Made by a program: the position numbers and the translations under genes. DNA of 10,754 nucleotides, from assembly GCA_021785155.1 (NCBI GenBank), contig JAJYGE010000356.1, positions 1-10,754 of the forward strand, given 5' to 3'. Positions 1 through 6,379 of this stretch are shown here, piece after piece; the first letter of the stretch is position 1, and each line of letters opens with the position of its first letter. This stretch comes from Planctomycetota bacterium. Lineage in GTDB: Bacteria; Planctomycetota; Phycisphaerae; WQYP01. The notes under the pieces are model-generated. The model was not told where the DNA came from. It worked only from the letters and a program-made list of their open reading frames with translations, and did no database searches.

Positions 1-51
1 CCCCCCGAACTTGAGCATCTTGAGCACCTTGAAAGTCGCAAGGTCTTCTAA
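1..51 (+). CDS. Possible 3' end of a gene cut by the window edge
   Basis: Frame 1 is open from the window edge to a TAA at 49-51 and reads PPELEHLEHLESRKVF, a charged, Leu/Glu-rich, helix-like tail. It contains an imperfect 9-base repeat (CTTGAGCAT, CTTGAGCAC, then a decayed copy), which gives the repeated LEH. Frame 2 is also open for 19 codons, so the call is weak. No family can be named from 16 residues. A direct 7-bp repeat follows immediately. Confidence 0.2.
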   Translation, partial: PPELEHLEHLESRKVF

Positions 52-72
52 CTCCTAACTCCTAACTCCTAA
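48..72. repeat. Short tandem repeat, 3.5 copies of CTAACTC
   Basis: CTAACTC occurs three times without interruption from 48 to 68 and is followed by a partial copy, CTAA. It starts at the last base before the TAA that ends the putative partial gene. The repeat places TAA stops in more than one frame, so it could act as a translational barrier, or it may be simple-sequence slippage. Confidence 0.85.
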
Positions 73-177
73 ATGCTGGCGGTGCCGCCGCGTTGCAGAA
101 GTGGTCACAGGCCCTGGGACAGAGCACTGGTCTTTCCGGCGCGAAAGCAAGCCGCCGCAGGTTTCGCCTTCCCACCC

Positions 178-189
178 GACAATATTGTC
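178..189. promoter_or_regulatory. 12-bp perfect palindrome, possible operator
   Basis: GACAATATTGTC is its own reverse complement. It lies about 105 bp upstream of the S10 peptidase start and about 35 bp upstream of the weak promoter proposed for that gene. This spacing would suit a dimeric regulator, but only one copy is present and no regulator gene is nearby, so the role is inferred. Confidence 0.3.
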
Positions 190-224
190 ACGGCCCCTGA
201 TAAAATGAACTCTGCGGAACCAGC

Positions 225-252
225 TTGCGTATCATGAACATTAACCTAATAT
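225..252 (+). promoter_or_regulatory. Weak sigma70-like promoter for the S10 peptidase gene
   Basis: TTGCGT (225-230) and TAATAT (247-252) are separated by 16 bp. The -35 box matches the consensus at three of six bases and the -10 box at four of six. Transcription would start near 259 and give a leader of about 35 nt before the ATG at 294, which has GGAG (281-284) nine bases upstream. The boxes are poor, so confidence is low. Confidence 0.3.
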
Positions 253-293
253 GTTGCGGTACATAAAGGTCACGACTATCGGAGTATCAACAT

Positions 294-1862
294 ATGCGAA
301 TAACGGCGATGATATGTGGGGCATTAATCTTTGCCGCGACAAGCGGTGCCAGAGCATCGGCACCGACCGGCCCGGCGGCAGTTAAAGCGGCTGGTTATCG
401 TGGCCGCACTGCCGCTCAAACGGCACACTTGCCCCAAGCCGCCCCCAATGGCATATCCGTTGTTCATTCACAGATTACCATCGATAAGAAAGTGCTGCAT
501 TACACAGTTACCACCGGCTATATGCCCATGAAAAGCCATGGAAAATTGCAGGCCAAAATATTTTTCATCGCTTATACCAAAGACTTCGCTTCGGCGACCA
601 AAGCGGCGGCAGCGCGGGACAGGCGACCGATCACGTTCTTATTTAACGGCGGCCCCGGTGCGGCATCGGTCTGGCTGAATCTGGGGTGCGCCGGCCCCAT
701 GCGCGTGGAACTTACACCCCGAGGCAACGTCACGCCCCCACCGTACAAACTTTTGCCCAATGACCAAACCTGGCTCACAGCGTCCGATCTGGTTTTTGTG
801 GATCCCGTCGGTACGGGCTTCAGCAGGCTGGCACCGGGCGTGCCGGGGCAGAAGTTTTATGGCGTACGGCAGGATATCGCCTCTGTGGCGTCTTTTATCC
901 GTCTATATACCACAATGTATCAGCGTTGGGGTTCCCCAAAATTTCTCGCGGGTGAAAGCTATGGCACGACGCGCGCCTGCGGATTGGCGGATTATCTTTC
1001 CCAGCATGATGGGATGACACTCAATGGCGTAATTCTTATTTCTTGTGCCTTGAATTTTCAGATTCTTGAACCCAATTTCGGCAATGACACGCCGTATCCA
1101 CTCTTTCTCCCCTCTTACACCGCCGCCGCGTGGTATCATCACAAACTGCCACCGGATTTGGAAAAGCACTTTCATCGCACGTTGAAAAAGGTGGAACATT
1201 GGGCTATTACCGATTACATCTCCGCGCTGGCGGAAGGCAGTAATCTCACGACCGCGCAGCGCGACATCGTCGCCGCAAAATTAGCCCGATATACCGGGCT
1301 GCCGGAACGAGAGATACTTCTGGCGAATCTGCGTGTCGGTCCGGGGCTTTTTGAGCAATCGCTTTTGCGCCGTCAGCGACTGGTGATTGGTCGCATGGAT
1401 ACGCGCTTAACCGGCTATAACCCGAATCCGACGGGCGGCAGAGCCTCATACGATCCGGCCATGTCACGGTTCATCGCGCCTTTTACCAGTGCCTTTGATC
1501 AGTATGTGCGTGAAGACTTGAAATATCGCAACAATCTGCCATATAAAACACTGTCGGACGATGTCTATCCGTGGCATTTTGGCGGCGGAGGAATGGGCTT
1601 TCTTTATGTCACGGATAATTTACAGCGGGCGATGATCAGAGACCCGTTTATGAAAGTGCTTGTGTGCAGCGGGTACTTTGATCTAGCCACCCCATTTTTC
1701 GGAACTATTTATACCATGGATCATCTGGATTTAAGTTCAAAGCTGCAATCCAACATTCATGAAGTATTTTTTCGCGGCGGGCACATGGTGTATCACCCCG
1801 CACCGATGCGAATCAAACTGGCCCATGAAGTCCGCGTGTTTATCGCCGGAGCTGCAAAATAA
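294..1862 (+). CDS. Secreted S10-family serine carboxypeptidase-like protein
   Basis: An alpha/beta-hydrolase peptidase of the S10 family, expected to remove C-terminal residues from peptides outside the cytoplasm. Residues 1-23 form a signal peptide (MRIT, hydrophobic ICGALIFAATSG, then ARASA before the likely cut). The oxyanion-region motif FLFNGGPGAAS is at 115-125. The catalytic serine is Ser222 in GESYG (220-224), the aspartate is Asp463 in SGYFDLATP and the histidine is His497 in GGHM, so the triad is complete and in the family order. The length of 522 aa is normal for bacterial S10 proteins. The ATG has GGAG nine bases upstream. The gene stands alone, with no link visible to the sugar genes downstream. 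Exact specificity cannot be read from the sequence, and some S10 relatives act as acyltransferases. Confidence 0.93.
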   Translation: MRITAMICGALIFAATSGARASAPTGPAAVKAAGYRGRTAAQTAHLPQAAPNGISVVHSQITIDKKVLHYTVTTGYMPMKSHGKLQAKIFFIAYTKDFASATKAAAARDRRPITFLFNGGPGAASVWLNLGCAGPMRVELTPRGNVTPPPYKLLPNDQTWLTASDLVFVDPVGTGFSRLAPGVPGQKFYGVRQDIASVASFIRLYTTMYQRWGSPKFLAGESYGTTRACGLADYLSQHDGMTLNGVILISCALNFQILEPNFGNDTPYPLFLPSYTAAAWYHHKLPPDLEKHFHRTLKKVEHWAITDYISALAEGSNLTTAQRDIVAAKLARYTGLPEREILLANLRVGPGLFEQSLLRRQRLVIGRMDTRLTGYNPNPTGGRASYDPAMSRFIAPFTSAFDQYVREDLKYRNNLPYKTLSDDVYPWHFGGGGMGFLYVTDNLQRAMIRDPFMKVLVCSGYFDLATPFFGTIYTMDHLDLSSKLQSNIHEVFFRGGHMVYHPAPMRIKLAHEVRVFIAGAAK

Positions 1863-1961
1863 CAGCGTGTCGCGCCCATTCCGTTCTCGGCCAAGCAAGC
1901 TAACAGCGGTTGCCGTGAATTCCGCGCCATGTCTTCCGCGTACATGGCTGAAGCGGATGTT

Positions 1962-1978
1962 CCAGCAAAAGCCGCTGG
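1962..1978 (+). terminator. Weak hairpin after the S10 gene, doubtful terminator
   Basis: CCAGC and GCTGG form a 5-bp stem around a 7-nt loop, followed by TTTG. It lies 100 bp after the S10 stop codon and lacks a proper U-tract, so it is only a weak candidate for termination. Confidence 0.15.
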
Positions 1979-2116
1979 TTTGTAATGCGATAATGCGCTG
2001 TAAACTCAACGGGTTTTGCGGCACGCCCGACCAGCGCCATATCCGTTGAAAAACATCATGCGGTCAATATCAGCGGGAGAACCGCCGTTGGCGCAGGTAC
2101 TATTCTTGGCGGGAGT

Positions 2117-2608
2117 ATGTGCGTGATGGCCTTGATTATGGGCGCGACGCTCTGGATTCCCACGGTTCGTGAAACATTGTCCTGCGATCCATCAATGTAT
2201 CGCGATGTGTTCCGGCGGTCCGCGACGGCGCATGATTGGTCAGCTGCACTTAAGGCGGCGGATGCGGTATTGGCATGCGACAAACGCTCTCAAATTTGGC
2301 TGCAGCGAAAAATTGGCGTCGCGATGCGACTGGGCCTCAATCCACGCGTAGATGTGCTCAATCTGTTATCCATTAATCGCACCGATGCCCGCGTGCGCTT
2401 ACCGTCTGCCCAAAACAGCCGGGCGGGTTTGACCGTGCCCGAACGAATCGCCCAATTGAAGCTGGCCTTGCGGCTCAATGCCGCGTTGCCGACCGATGAG
2501 CTTGAGCGGCTGCGTCCGGAAGAGGTGCAGGCGATTCAGGGTAAAATCGCAACCCTGCAACGCGCCATCCACCGACCCTCGACCAGCACCCCTACGCCCA
2601 CACCATAG
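2117..2608 (+). CDS. Small membrane-anchored hypothetical protein
   Basis: I do not recognise the family. The protein has 163 aa: a short hydrophobic segment at residues 1-17 (MCVMALIMGATLWIPTV), then a mainly helical, charged domain with two cysteines (C23, C54), and a low-complexity Ser/Thr/Pro tail (STSTPTPTP). A single N-terminal anchor with an extracytoplasmic domain is the likely topology. The start is uncertain. GGGAG (2111-2115) is only one base from this ATG but ten bases from the in-frame ATG at 2126 (Met4), which may be the real start. The frame is open back to a stop at 1991, and the upstream translation is also hydrophobic and protein-like (AVGAGTILGGS), yet it has no ATG, GTG or TTG. 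The gene may therefore have lost its original 5' end. It is 254 bp from the S10 gene and probably independent of it. Confidence 0.5.
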   Translation: MCVMALIMGATLWIPTVRETLSCDPSMYRDVFRRSATAHDWSAALKAADAVLACDKRSQIWLQRKIGVAMRLGLNPRVDVLNLLSINRTDARVRLPSAQNSRAGLTVPERIAQLKLALRLNAALPTDELERLRPEEVQAIQGKIATLQRAIHRPSTSTPTPTP

Positions 2609-2931
2609 TATCTGTGACAGTTTCCATCCGGGGATTCGGGTAACAGCTAGCGGCGACAAACAACCGGAGTTCGGGGTTAGGTAATCGGCAACACTGCGCT
2701 GCCGCGCCGGCATGTTAGCCGGTGGGTTTAACCCCCCGGCATACCCCGGAAACAAATGACGGGGCGAACCCCAAATTACGCAAATCGACGACGGCGACGC
2801 AAGAAGTATCCGTATCATCCGCGCAGTCCGAGGTTCGTTTACTTCCCGCGCCCCCGCGATGCAAAATCGCGTCTTGCGTTTCCCCGAAGGCCCGGAACAC
2901 AATCGGCAGAACCTGTCACATACCCTCGCAG
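2609..2931. other. Gene-poor spacer with hairpins
   Basis: No ORF here looks like a protein: the translated frames are Arg/Pro-rich or overlap the neighbouring gene on the opposite strand, and none has a ribosome-binding site. The stretch contains a strong hairpin at 2718-2740 and a smaller one at 2855-2871 (CGCGAT, 5-nt loop, ATCGCG). Several short CCGG-rich segments recur. It looks like accumulated intergenic repeat sequence next to the MITE-like element. Confidence 0.5.
2718..2740. repeat. Strong GC-rich intergenic hairpin
   Basis: The arms GCCGGTGGGT and ACCCCCCGGC pair over nine of ten positions around a TTA loop, with one T/C mismatch. No T-run follows, so it is not a standard intrinsic terminator. 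From memory, GCCGGTGG...CC(A/C)CCGG hairpins are dispersed in large numbers in planctomycete genomes. That family assignment is recollection, while the pairing is seen directly. Confidence 0.6.
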
Positions 2932-2944
2932 TAGGGTGCGTGAC
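2915..2944. repeat. Hairpin overlapping the left end of the MITE-like element
   Basis: GTCAC (2915-2919) pairs with GTGAC (2940-2944), and ACCCT (2922-2926) pairs with AGGGT (2933-2937), around a 2x2 internal loop and a 6-nt apical loop. The right arm is the start of the left terminal inverted repeat, so the element end can form its own local stem. Confidence 0.5.
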
Positions 2945-3123
2945 CCGTTACGCGGAAATGGATGTATTACCCCGCAAACACGCCACCCCCGGGAGCACCG
3001 CCATGGCACTGCGGTGCCGTCGAGGTTCGCAGGAAGCGGAACGGCACCGGGTTATCACCACGGTGCTGTGGGGAGAAACTATTGCGGTGTCCGTAACCCG
3101 CGTAATGTGTCACGCACTCCCTA
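2932..3123. mobile_element. MITE-like element with terminal inverted repeats
   Basis: The left end (2932-2955) reads TAGGGTGCGTGAC followed by CCGTTACGCGG. The reverse complement of the right end (3098-3123) reads TAGGGAGTGCGTGAC followed by ACATTACGCGG. They match at 22 of 24 positions apart from one 2-nt insertion. The outermost bases on both ends are TA, as expected if the terminal GGG/CCC is flanked by a TA target duplication of the IS630/Tc1-mariner kind. The 192-bp body has no transposase ORF. It contains a perfect 9-bp inverted repeat (CGGTGCCGT 3012-3020, ACGGCACCG 3041-3049). It could also be a REP-type element. No parent transposase is in the window. Confidence 0.55.
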
Positions 3124-3184
3124 AGCACAGAGACATTTGGTCACTTTCATAATGAATTGCAGTAAACTAAAATGATGGTCGCTT

Positions 3185-3198
3185 TCACGTGGTCGTGA
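3185..3198. promoter_or_regulatory. Short inverted repeat upstream of the SQNGEDG methyltransferase
   Basis: TCACG and CGTGA flank TGGT and form a 5-bp stem with a 4-nt loop, about 35 bp before the proposed start codon. It could be an operator half-site pair or an mRNA hairpin. No convincing -35/-10 pair was found between the MITE-like element and the gene. Confidence 0.2.
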
Positions 3199-3232
3199 GA
3201 ACAATGGTCGATGACGCGATTTGTTTGGGCAA

Positions 3233-4117
3233 ATGGAATATCTGATGAGTGCATTATGGAAATCCATTTTACGCAGAACGCCGGCTTTAAAAAAAGATCT
3301 GTTTAAATTTGCGGATTCAATCAATGCCACAGTTAGGGCGGTCGTACGTGGGCAACAGGAGTTGTTTGTCCAAGATTTATTGAGGTCTCATCGCTATGCC
3401 AATGCCTCAGCGCTCGCTCATTTTGAGCATCAGGTCTATTCGCAGAATGGCGAAGATGGCATCATTGCGGAGATATTTCGCCGTATTGCTGTTGGAAGCC
3501 GTACATTTATAGAAATAGGAGTGGGAGATGGACTTGAGAATAATTCAGCCTTTCTGCTGTCACAGGGGTGGACCGGCACATGGATGGAAGGATCGCCCAA
3601 GAACGCTCGAGCAATCCGGCGGAACTTCACCAAGCTTATTTCCTCTGACCGTTTAAGGTTCATTGAGTCTTTTATCACTGCGGAGAATGTGGCAGGACTC
3701 ATTGCGTCCGCCGGCATGGGGGCGGAGGTTGACCTGCTGTCGATAGATATTGATCGCAATACCTATTTTATATGGGAGGCGTTGCCACTGATCCGGGCCC
3801 GTTTGGTGGTGGTGGAATACAATGCTACCCTGCCGCCGTGGCTGGATTGGAAGGTGCAATATCGCGCGGACGAATGGTACGACGAGACATTTTATTACGG
3901 AGCCAGTTTGAAGTCCTATGAGATGCTGGGCCAAAGGCTCGGTTACTCGCTGGTTGGCTGCGATCTGCACGGCGTCAATGCGTTTTTTGTTCGTAATGAT
4001 TTGGTCAAGGCCAATTTCGCCGCGCCGTTTACCGCAGAGGCGCTTTATGAACCAGCAAGGTATTGGCTCATTCGGACGATGGGGCACCCGCGTGGATACA
4101 GTGAATTTAATCGATAG
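3233..4117 (+). CDS. FkbM-like SAM-dependent methyltransferase with SQNGEDG motif
   Basis: A Rossmann-type methyltransferase-like protein of about 294 aa. Residue numbers count from the ATG at 3233. The family signature YSQNGEDGIIAEIF is at 69-82, the SAM-binding glycine loop FIEIGVGDGLENN is at 92-104, the acidic end of the second strand (WMEG) is at 117-120, DLLSIDIDRNTY is at 167-178 and VVVEYN is at 192-197. These are the positions expected for FkbM-like enzymes. The substrate is unknown, and in such clusters it is usually a glycan or glycolipid hydroxyl. The frame is open to a TTG at 3221, but ATG codons at 3233 and 3245 are better starts. None has a strong ribosome-binding site, and TGGAA lies about eight bases before 3245. 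The gene is convergent with the next FkbM gene (136-bp gap), with no obvious terminator between them. Confidence 0.85.
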   Translation: MEYLMSALWKSILRRTPALKKDLFKFADSINATVRAVVRGQQELFVQDLLRSHRYANASALAHFEHQVYSQNGEDGIIAEIFRRIAVGSRTFIEIGVGDGLENNSAFLLSQGWTGTWMEGSPKNARAIRRNFTKLISSDRLRFIESFITAENVAGLIASAGMGAEVDLLSIDIDRNTYFIWEALPLIRARLVVVEYNATLPPWLDWKVQYRADEWYDETFYYGASLKSYEMLGQRLGYSLVGCDLHGVNAFFVRNDLVKANFAAPFTAEALYEPARYWLIRTMGHPRGYSEFNR

Positions 4118-4253
4118 CCGTGGCCAACTTGTGCATACCGGCTCGTCCCGAGTGGTTGCCCTGGCAGTGGTGGGATATGTTATGCCGGGTTTGCATACGT
4201 CATTGATCCTAACCGGCGGAGATTCGGTTGCGCGCGGCGAGCAATGACCGGAA

Positions 4254-5204
4254 TCAAGAACCGGGTTCCGCAATAATGTTCAAGGGCGGTGCATTGCGGG
4301 GAGGTGGAAATCCCACATCGTCGCCCGCGTCCCGGAAGGCTGAAAACTTGTATTTACACAGCGAGCTTAAGAAACCGACCATGGTGTCCAGCGTTTCGCC
4401 ACCGGGGGTAGCACAGTTACTGTTCCACTCGAAAAATATGGTGGGACAACGGGAACGGATGAACTCTGCGGAACCTTTGAACACCGATAGTTCGTGGCCT
4501 TCCACGTCAACTTTGAATACAATTTTGTCGGCCTGACGAATGGCAGGTAAATTCGGAAGACGCTCGTCAAGTTTTATACACGGAACCTCGATCTGCTTGA
4601 TTTTATCGCGATTGCCTCCGCATTCTCGTAATAGATGATCATACAGAACTGAGGAAGATGTGGAACGGTCAGGAACGATGTTAAATTTCAACGTTCCTTC
4701 CGATTCACTGGCGGCAATCGCAAAAATGCCAACATTTTCAAGCCGATTAAGCGCAGCGGTGGCAGCCGCGAGCTTGGCCAGTTCCGGGTTGGCCTCAAAA
4801 CCAATAACCTGCCCGCGTCCTGCAAGCAACCGTCCGATATTAGAGCAGTAAAGCCCCCCATTGGCCCCGACATCCACATAGCAGGGGCGCGTTGCATTGC
4901 CCAAAAGACGATGCAACTGCTGGAGCGTATTGCCCTGCAATTGGGGAGATCGTGTCCATGAAAGACTTGCGCTATCAAGGACATTTCCGATGTAAAGCGT
5001 GTCTTGCCAGGAACGGCCACGAAAATAGTGCTTTCGCTCACTGAAGATATTACTTAATAGAGGGAACAGCTTTACGGCTCTGCTGCGAATGCCTTTGTGA
5101 TAAATAAATGGAACCAGAAATTGAGCCTTGGTAAAAAGCGGCTGATACTGCGCCAATTCCCGCTGGTTGTCGAGAAGACAGGATTGAAAAGTTGCCTCAT
5201 CCAT
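4254..5204 (-). CDS. FkbM family methyltransferase
   Basis: A 316-aa SAM-dependent O-methyltransferase of the FkbM family, likely to methylate a sugar hydroxyl of a surface polysaccharide. The SAM-binding loop is YVDVGANGGLYCSN (109-122), the next acidic strand is VIGFEANP (133-140), and the FkbM signature FKVDVEGHELSVFKG is at 230-244, followed by IFFEWN (256-261). The first 100 residues are a helical extension without a recognisable domain, and the C-terminal tail is Pro-rich. The ATG is supported by GGAG seven bases upstream on the minus strand. A well-formed promoter lies 51-79 bp upstream of the start, so this gene is probably transcribed separately from the operon behind it, although read-through is possible. 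No frameshift or missing motif is visible. Confidence 0.93.
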   Translation of the reverse strand: MDEATFQSCLLDNQRELAQYQPLFTKAQFLVPFIYHKGIRSRAVKLFPLLSNIFSERKHYFRGRSWQDTLYIGNVLDSASLSWTRSPQLQGNTLQQLHRLLGNATRPCYVDVGANGGLYCSNIGRLLAGRGQVIGFEANPELAKLAAATAALNRLENVGIFAIAASESEGTLKFNIVPDRSTSSSVLYDHLLRECGGNRDKIKQIEVPCIKLDERLPNLPAIRQADKIVFKVDVEGHELSVFKGSAEFIRSRCPTIFFEWNSNCATPGGETLDTMVGFLSSLCKYKFSAFRDAGDDVGFPPPRNAPPLNIIAEPGS

Positions 5205-5254
5205 TAAGTTGCTCCATAAGATAGTAGTACCGTTGGGAAATAATGGCAGAGCAA

Positions 5255-5283
5255 AAAATACCCGGCGAAATACGCACTGTCAA
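5255..5283 (-). promoter_or_regulatory. Sigma70-type promoter of the FkbM gene
   Basis: On the minus strand a perfect TTGACA (5278-5283) is followed after exactly 17 bp by TATTTT (5255-5260), which matches the -10 consensus at four of six positions. Transcription would start near 5248, giving a leader of about 44 nt with GGAG close to the ATG. This is the best promoter in the window. Confidence 0.6.
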
Positions 5284-5298
5284 CAACAGGCACTTGAC
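5279..5298. promoter_or_regulatory. Inverted repeat overlapping the -35 box, possible operator
   Basis: GTCAA (5279-5283) and TTGAC (5294-5298) are exact inverted repeats separated by 10 bp. The first arm is part of the TTGACA -35 box of the FkbM promoter. A repressor bound here would block the promoter, but 5-bp arms could also arise by chance. Confidence 0.25.
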
Positions 5299-5475
5299 CC
5301 CAACCCTATGCGCAAGGCCCTTTTGTTTTCAGGTCTGTGCGCATTTTCGAGAGACAGATTGCTGACATTTCCCAGTAAATTGTTCTGCCCCAGAACATCA
5401 CAAGGATGCAAATGGATCAAATAAAGAGGTAAAAAAGCCTTTGATCGGAAGCCCGGAGCGTGCGAGCCTGCCCGC

Positions 5476-6363
5476 TCATGTCGCGTTACCGGCGGCGTCG
5501 ACCATTAACGCTGCAAGCTGCGGCATAGACATCCGTGGTTTCCATCCAAGACTCAATATTCGCCGCGGATCTGAAACAAGAACCCGATATTCGGGTCTAA
5601 AGCCGGGAATGATACGGACATGATCTCGCCATTCCAGCTTTGCCGCCGTAAAACACGCCGCCACCCATTGCTCAATGGTATGCGCAATGCCCGATCCAAT
5701 AACCGCCTCATAAATTGCATCCTGGTTCATCAACACCAGAATACCCTCTGCGACATCACCTGCGAAGGTCCATTCCTTGGCTACGGTCAAATCGCCAAGT
5801 TCAAGCTCAACTTTTTTCCCAGCAGCGATAGCCCCCACCGCGGTAGCTATCTTCTGGCTTACGTGCCCCGGGGGTCGCAATGGACTTTCGTGGTGAAAGA
5901 GATATCCGACATACACCTTCTGATTCAGTTTCCGATAATACCGTGCCGCGTAAACCGAATGGATTCGCGCCACTGCATAGGGGCTGGACGGATCAAATGG
6001 CGTTTGCTCATTGATGGGTTGCCCATCATTGACAAATTGTACGCCGCTGCCCGTTATAAAAATTCGCGCATTCGTCGCATGTCGTCGCGCGGCTTCCAGC
6101 ACATTAATTGCTCCCGTGGAAATACTGGAATGGTTCTCCAGAACCGCGTCATGCCGGGTGGTGGACCTGGCCGCCAGATGAAAGATCATCTCTGGCCGCT
6201 GCTCTTTAATGAGTCTCTCCACATCGTCAAAATCTGCCACGTCCATATCCCGATCGCTGTTGCGGCGCGAAACTTTCACGACACTCATCCCGATGGCGGT
6301 CAGCGATGCCGCGAGATAATGTCCGGTCTGGCCGGTGGCTCCGAAAATAATGGCAGTTGACAT
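5476..6363 (-). CDS. NDP-sugar epimerase/dehydratase (SDR family, GDP-mannose 4,6-dehydratase-like)
   Basis: A 295-aa extended short-chain dehydrogenase expected to oxidise, reduce or epimerise a nucleotide sugar with NAD(P). The Rossmann loop GATGQTG is at 8-14, and IFHLAARS at 60-67 is the usual post-strand-4 motif. HHESPLRPPGHVSQKI (157-172) and KEWTFAGDVAEGI (196-208) resemble the substrate-binding parts of GDP-mannose 4,6-dehydratase and its reductase relatives. The active-site motif reads Y129-A-V-A-R133: arginine replaces the normally invariant lysine of YxxxK. Position 109 is Gln in TGSGVQF, where dehydratases usually carry Glu, so a simple dehydratase role is doubtful. A reductase or a weakened enzyme is possible. 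The frame extends to a TTG at 6414, but the ATG at 6363 places the glycine loop at the normal distance and leaves a 16-nt gap after the C-methyltransferase. No good ribosome-binding site is seen, so coupling to the upstream gene is likely. Confidence 0.9.
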   Translation of the reverse strand: MSTAIIFGATGQTGHYLAASLTAIGMSVVKVSRRNSDRDMDVADFDDVERLIKEQRPEMIFHLAARSTTRHDAVLENHSSISTGAINVLEAARRHATNARIFITGSGVQFVNDGQPINEQTPFDPSSPYAVARIHSVYAARYYRKLNQKVYVGYLFHHESPLRPPGHVSQKIATAVGAIAAGKKVELELGDLTVAKEWTFAGDVAEGILVLMNQDAIYEAVIGSGIAHTIEQWVAACFTAAKLEWRDHVRIIPGFRPEYRVLVSDPRRILSLGWKPRMSMPQLAALMVDAAGNAT

Positions 6364-6379
6364 CGGCGGACAACCCGGA

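Noticed and set aside
95..180. tRNA-like phrases (AGAGCACTGGTCTTTCCGG and a GGTTTCG segment)
   Set aside because: The anticodon-arm halves do not pair, there is no matching acceptor stem and the T-arm stem fails, so no cloverleaf can be drawn.
73..237. 54-codon plus-strand ORF starting MLAVPPRCRSGHR
   Set aside because: It has no ribosome-binding site, its composition is Arg/Pro/Ala-rich as in random GC-rich frames, and the opposite strand is also largely open across it. It may be part of a dispersed repeat but is not supported as a gene.
2399..2902. 167-aa minus-strand ORF across the end of the small membrane protein gene
   Set aside because: It overlaps a better plus-strand frame, runs through the strong hairpin and shows no recognisable domain or start signal.
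2756..3124. 122-aa plus-strand ORF rich in Arg and Pro
   Set aside because: It runs into the MITE-like element and ends at its right terminus, has no ribosome-binding site and has a frame-shadow composition.
5209..5424. 71-aa plus-strand ORF between the FkbM and SDR genes
   Set aside because: It lies over the FkbM promoter on the other strand, lacks a ribosome-binding site and has no recognisable features.
5425..5475. Possible intrinsic terminator after the SDR gene (GC-rich stretch then a T6 run on the minus strand)
   Set aside because: The GC-rich segments do not form a continuous stem next to the T-run, so read-through into FkbM cannot be excluded on this basis.
5620..6360. 246-aa plus-strand ORF opposite the SDR gene
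   Set aside because: The minus strand encodes a complete SDR with a glycine loop and family motifs; the plus-strand frame has none.
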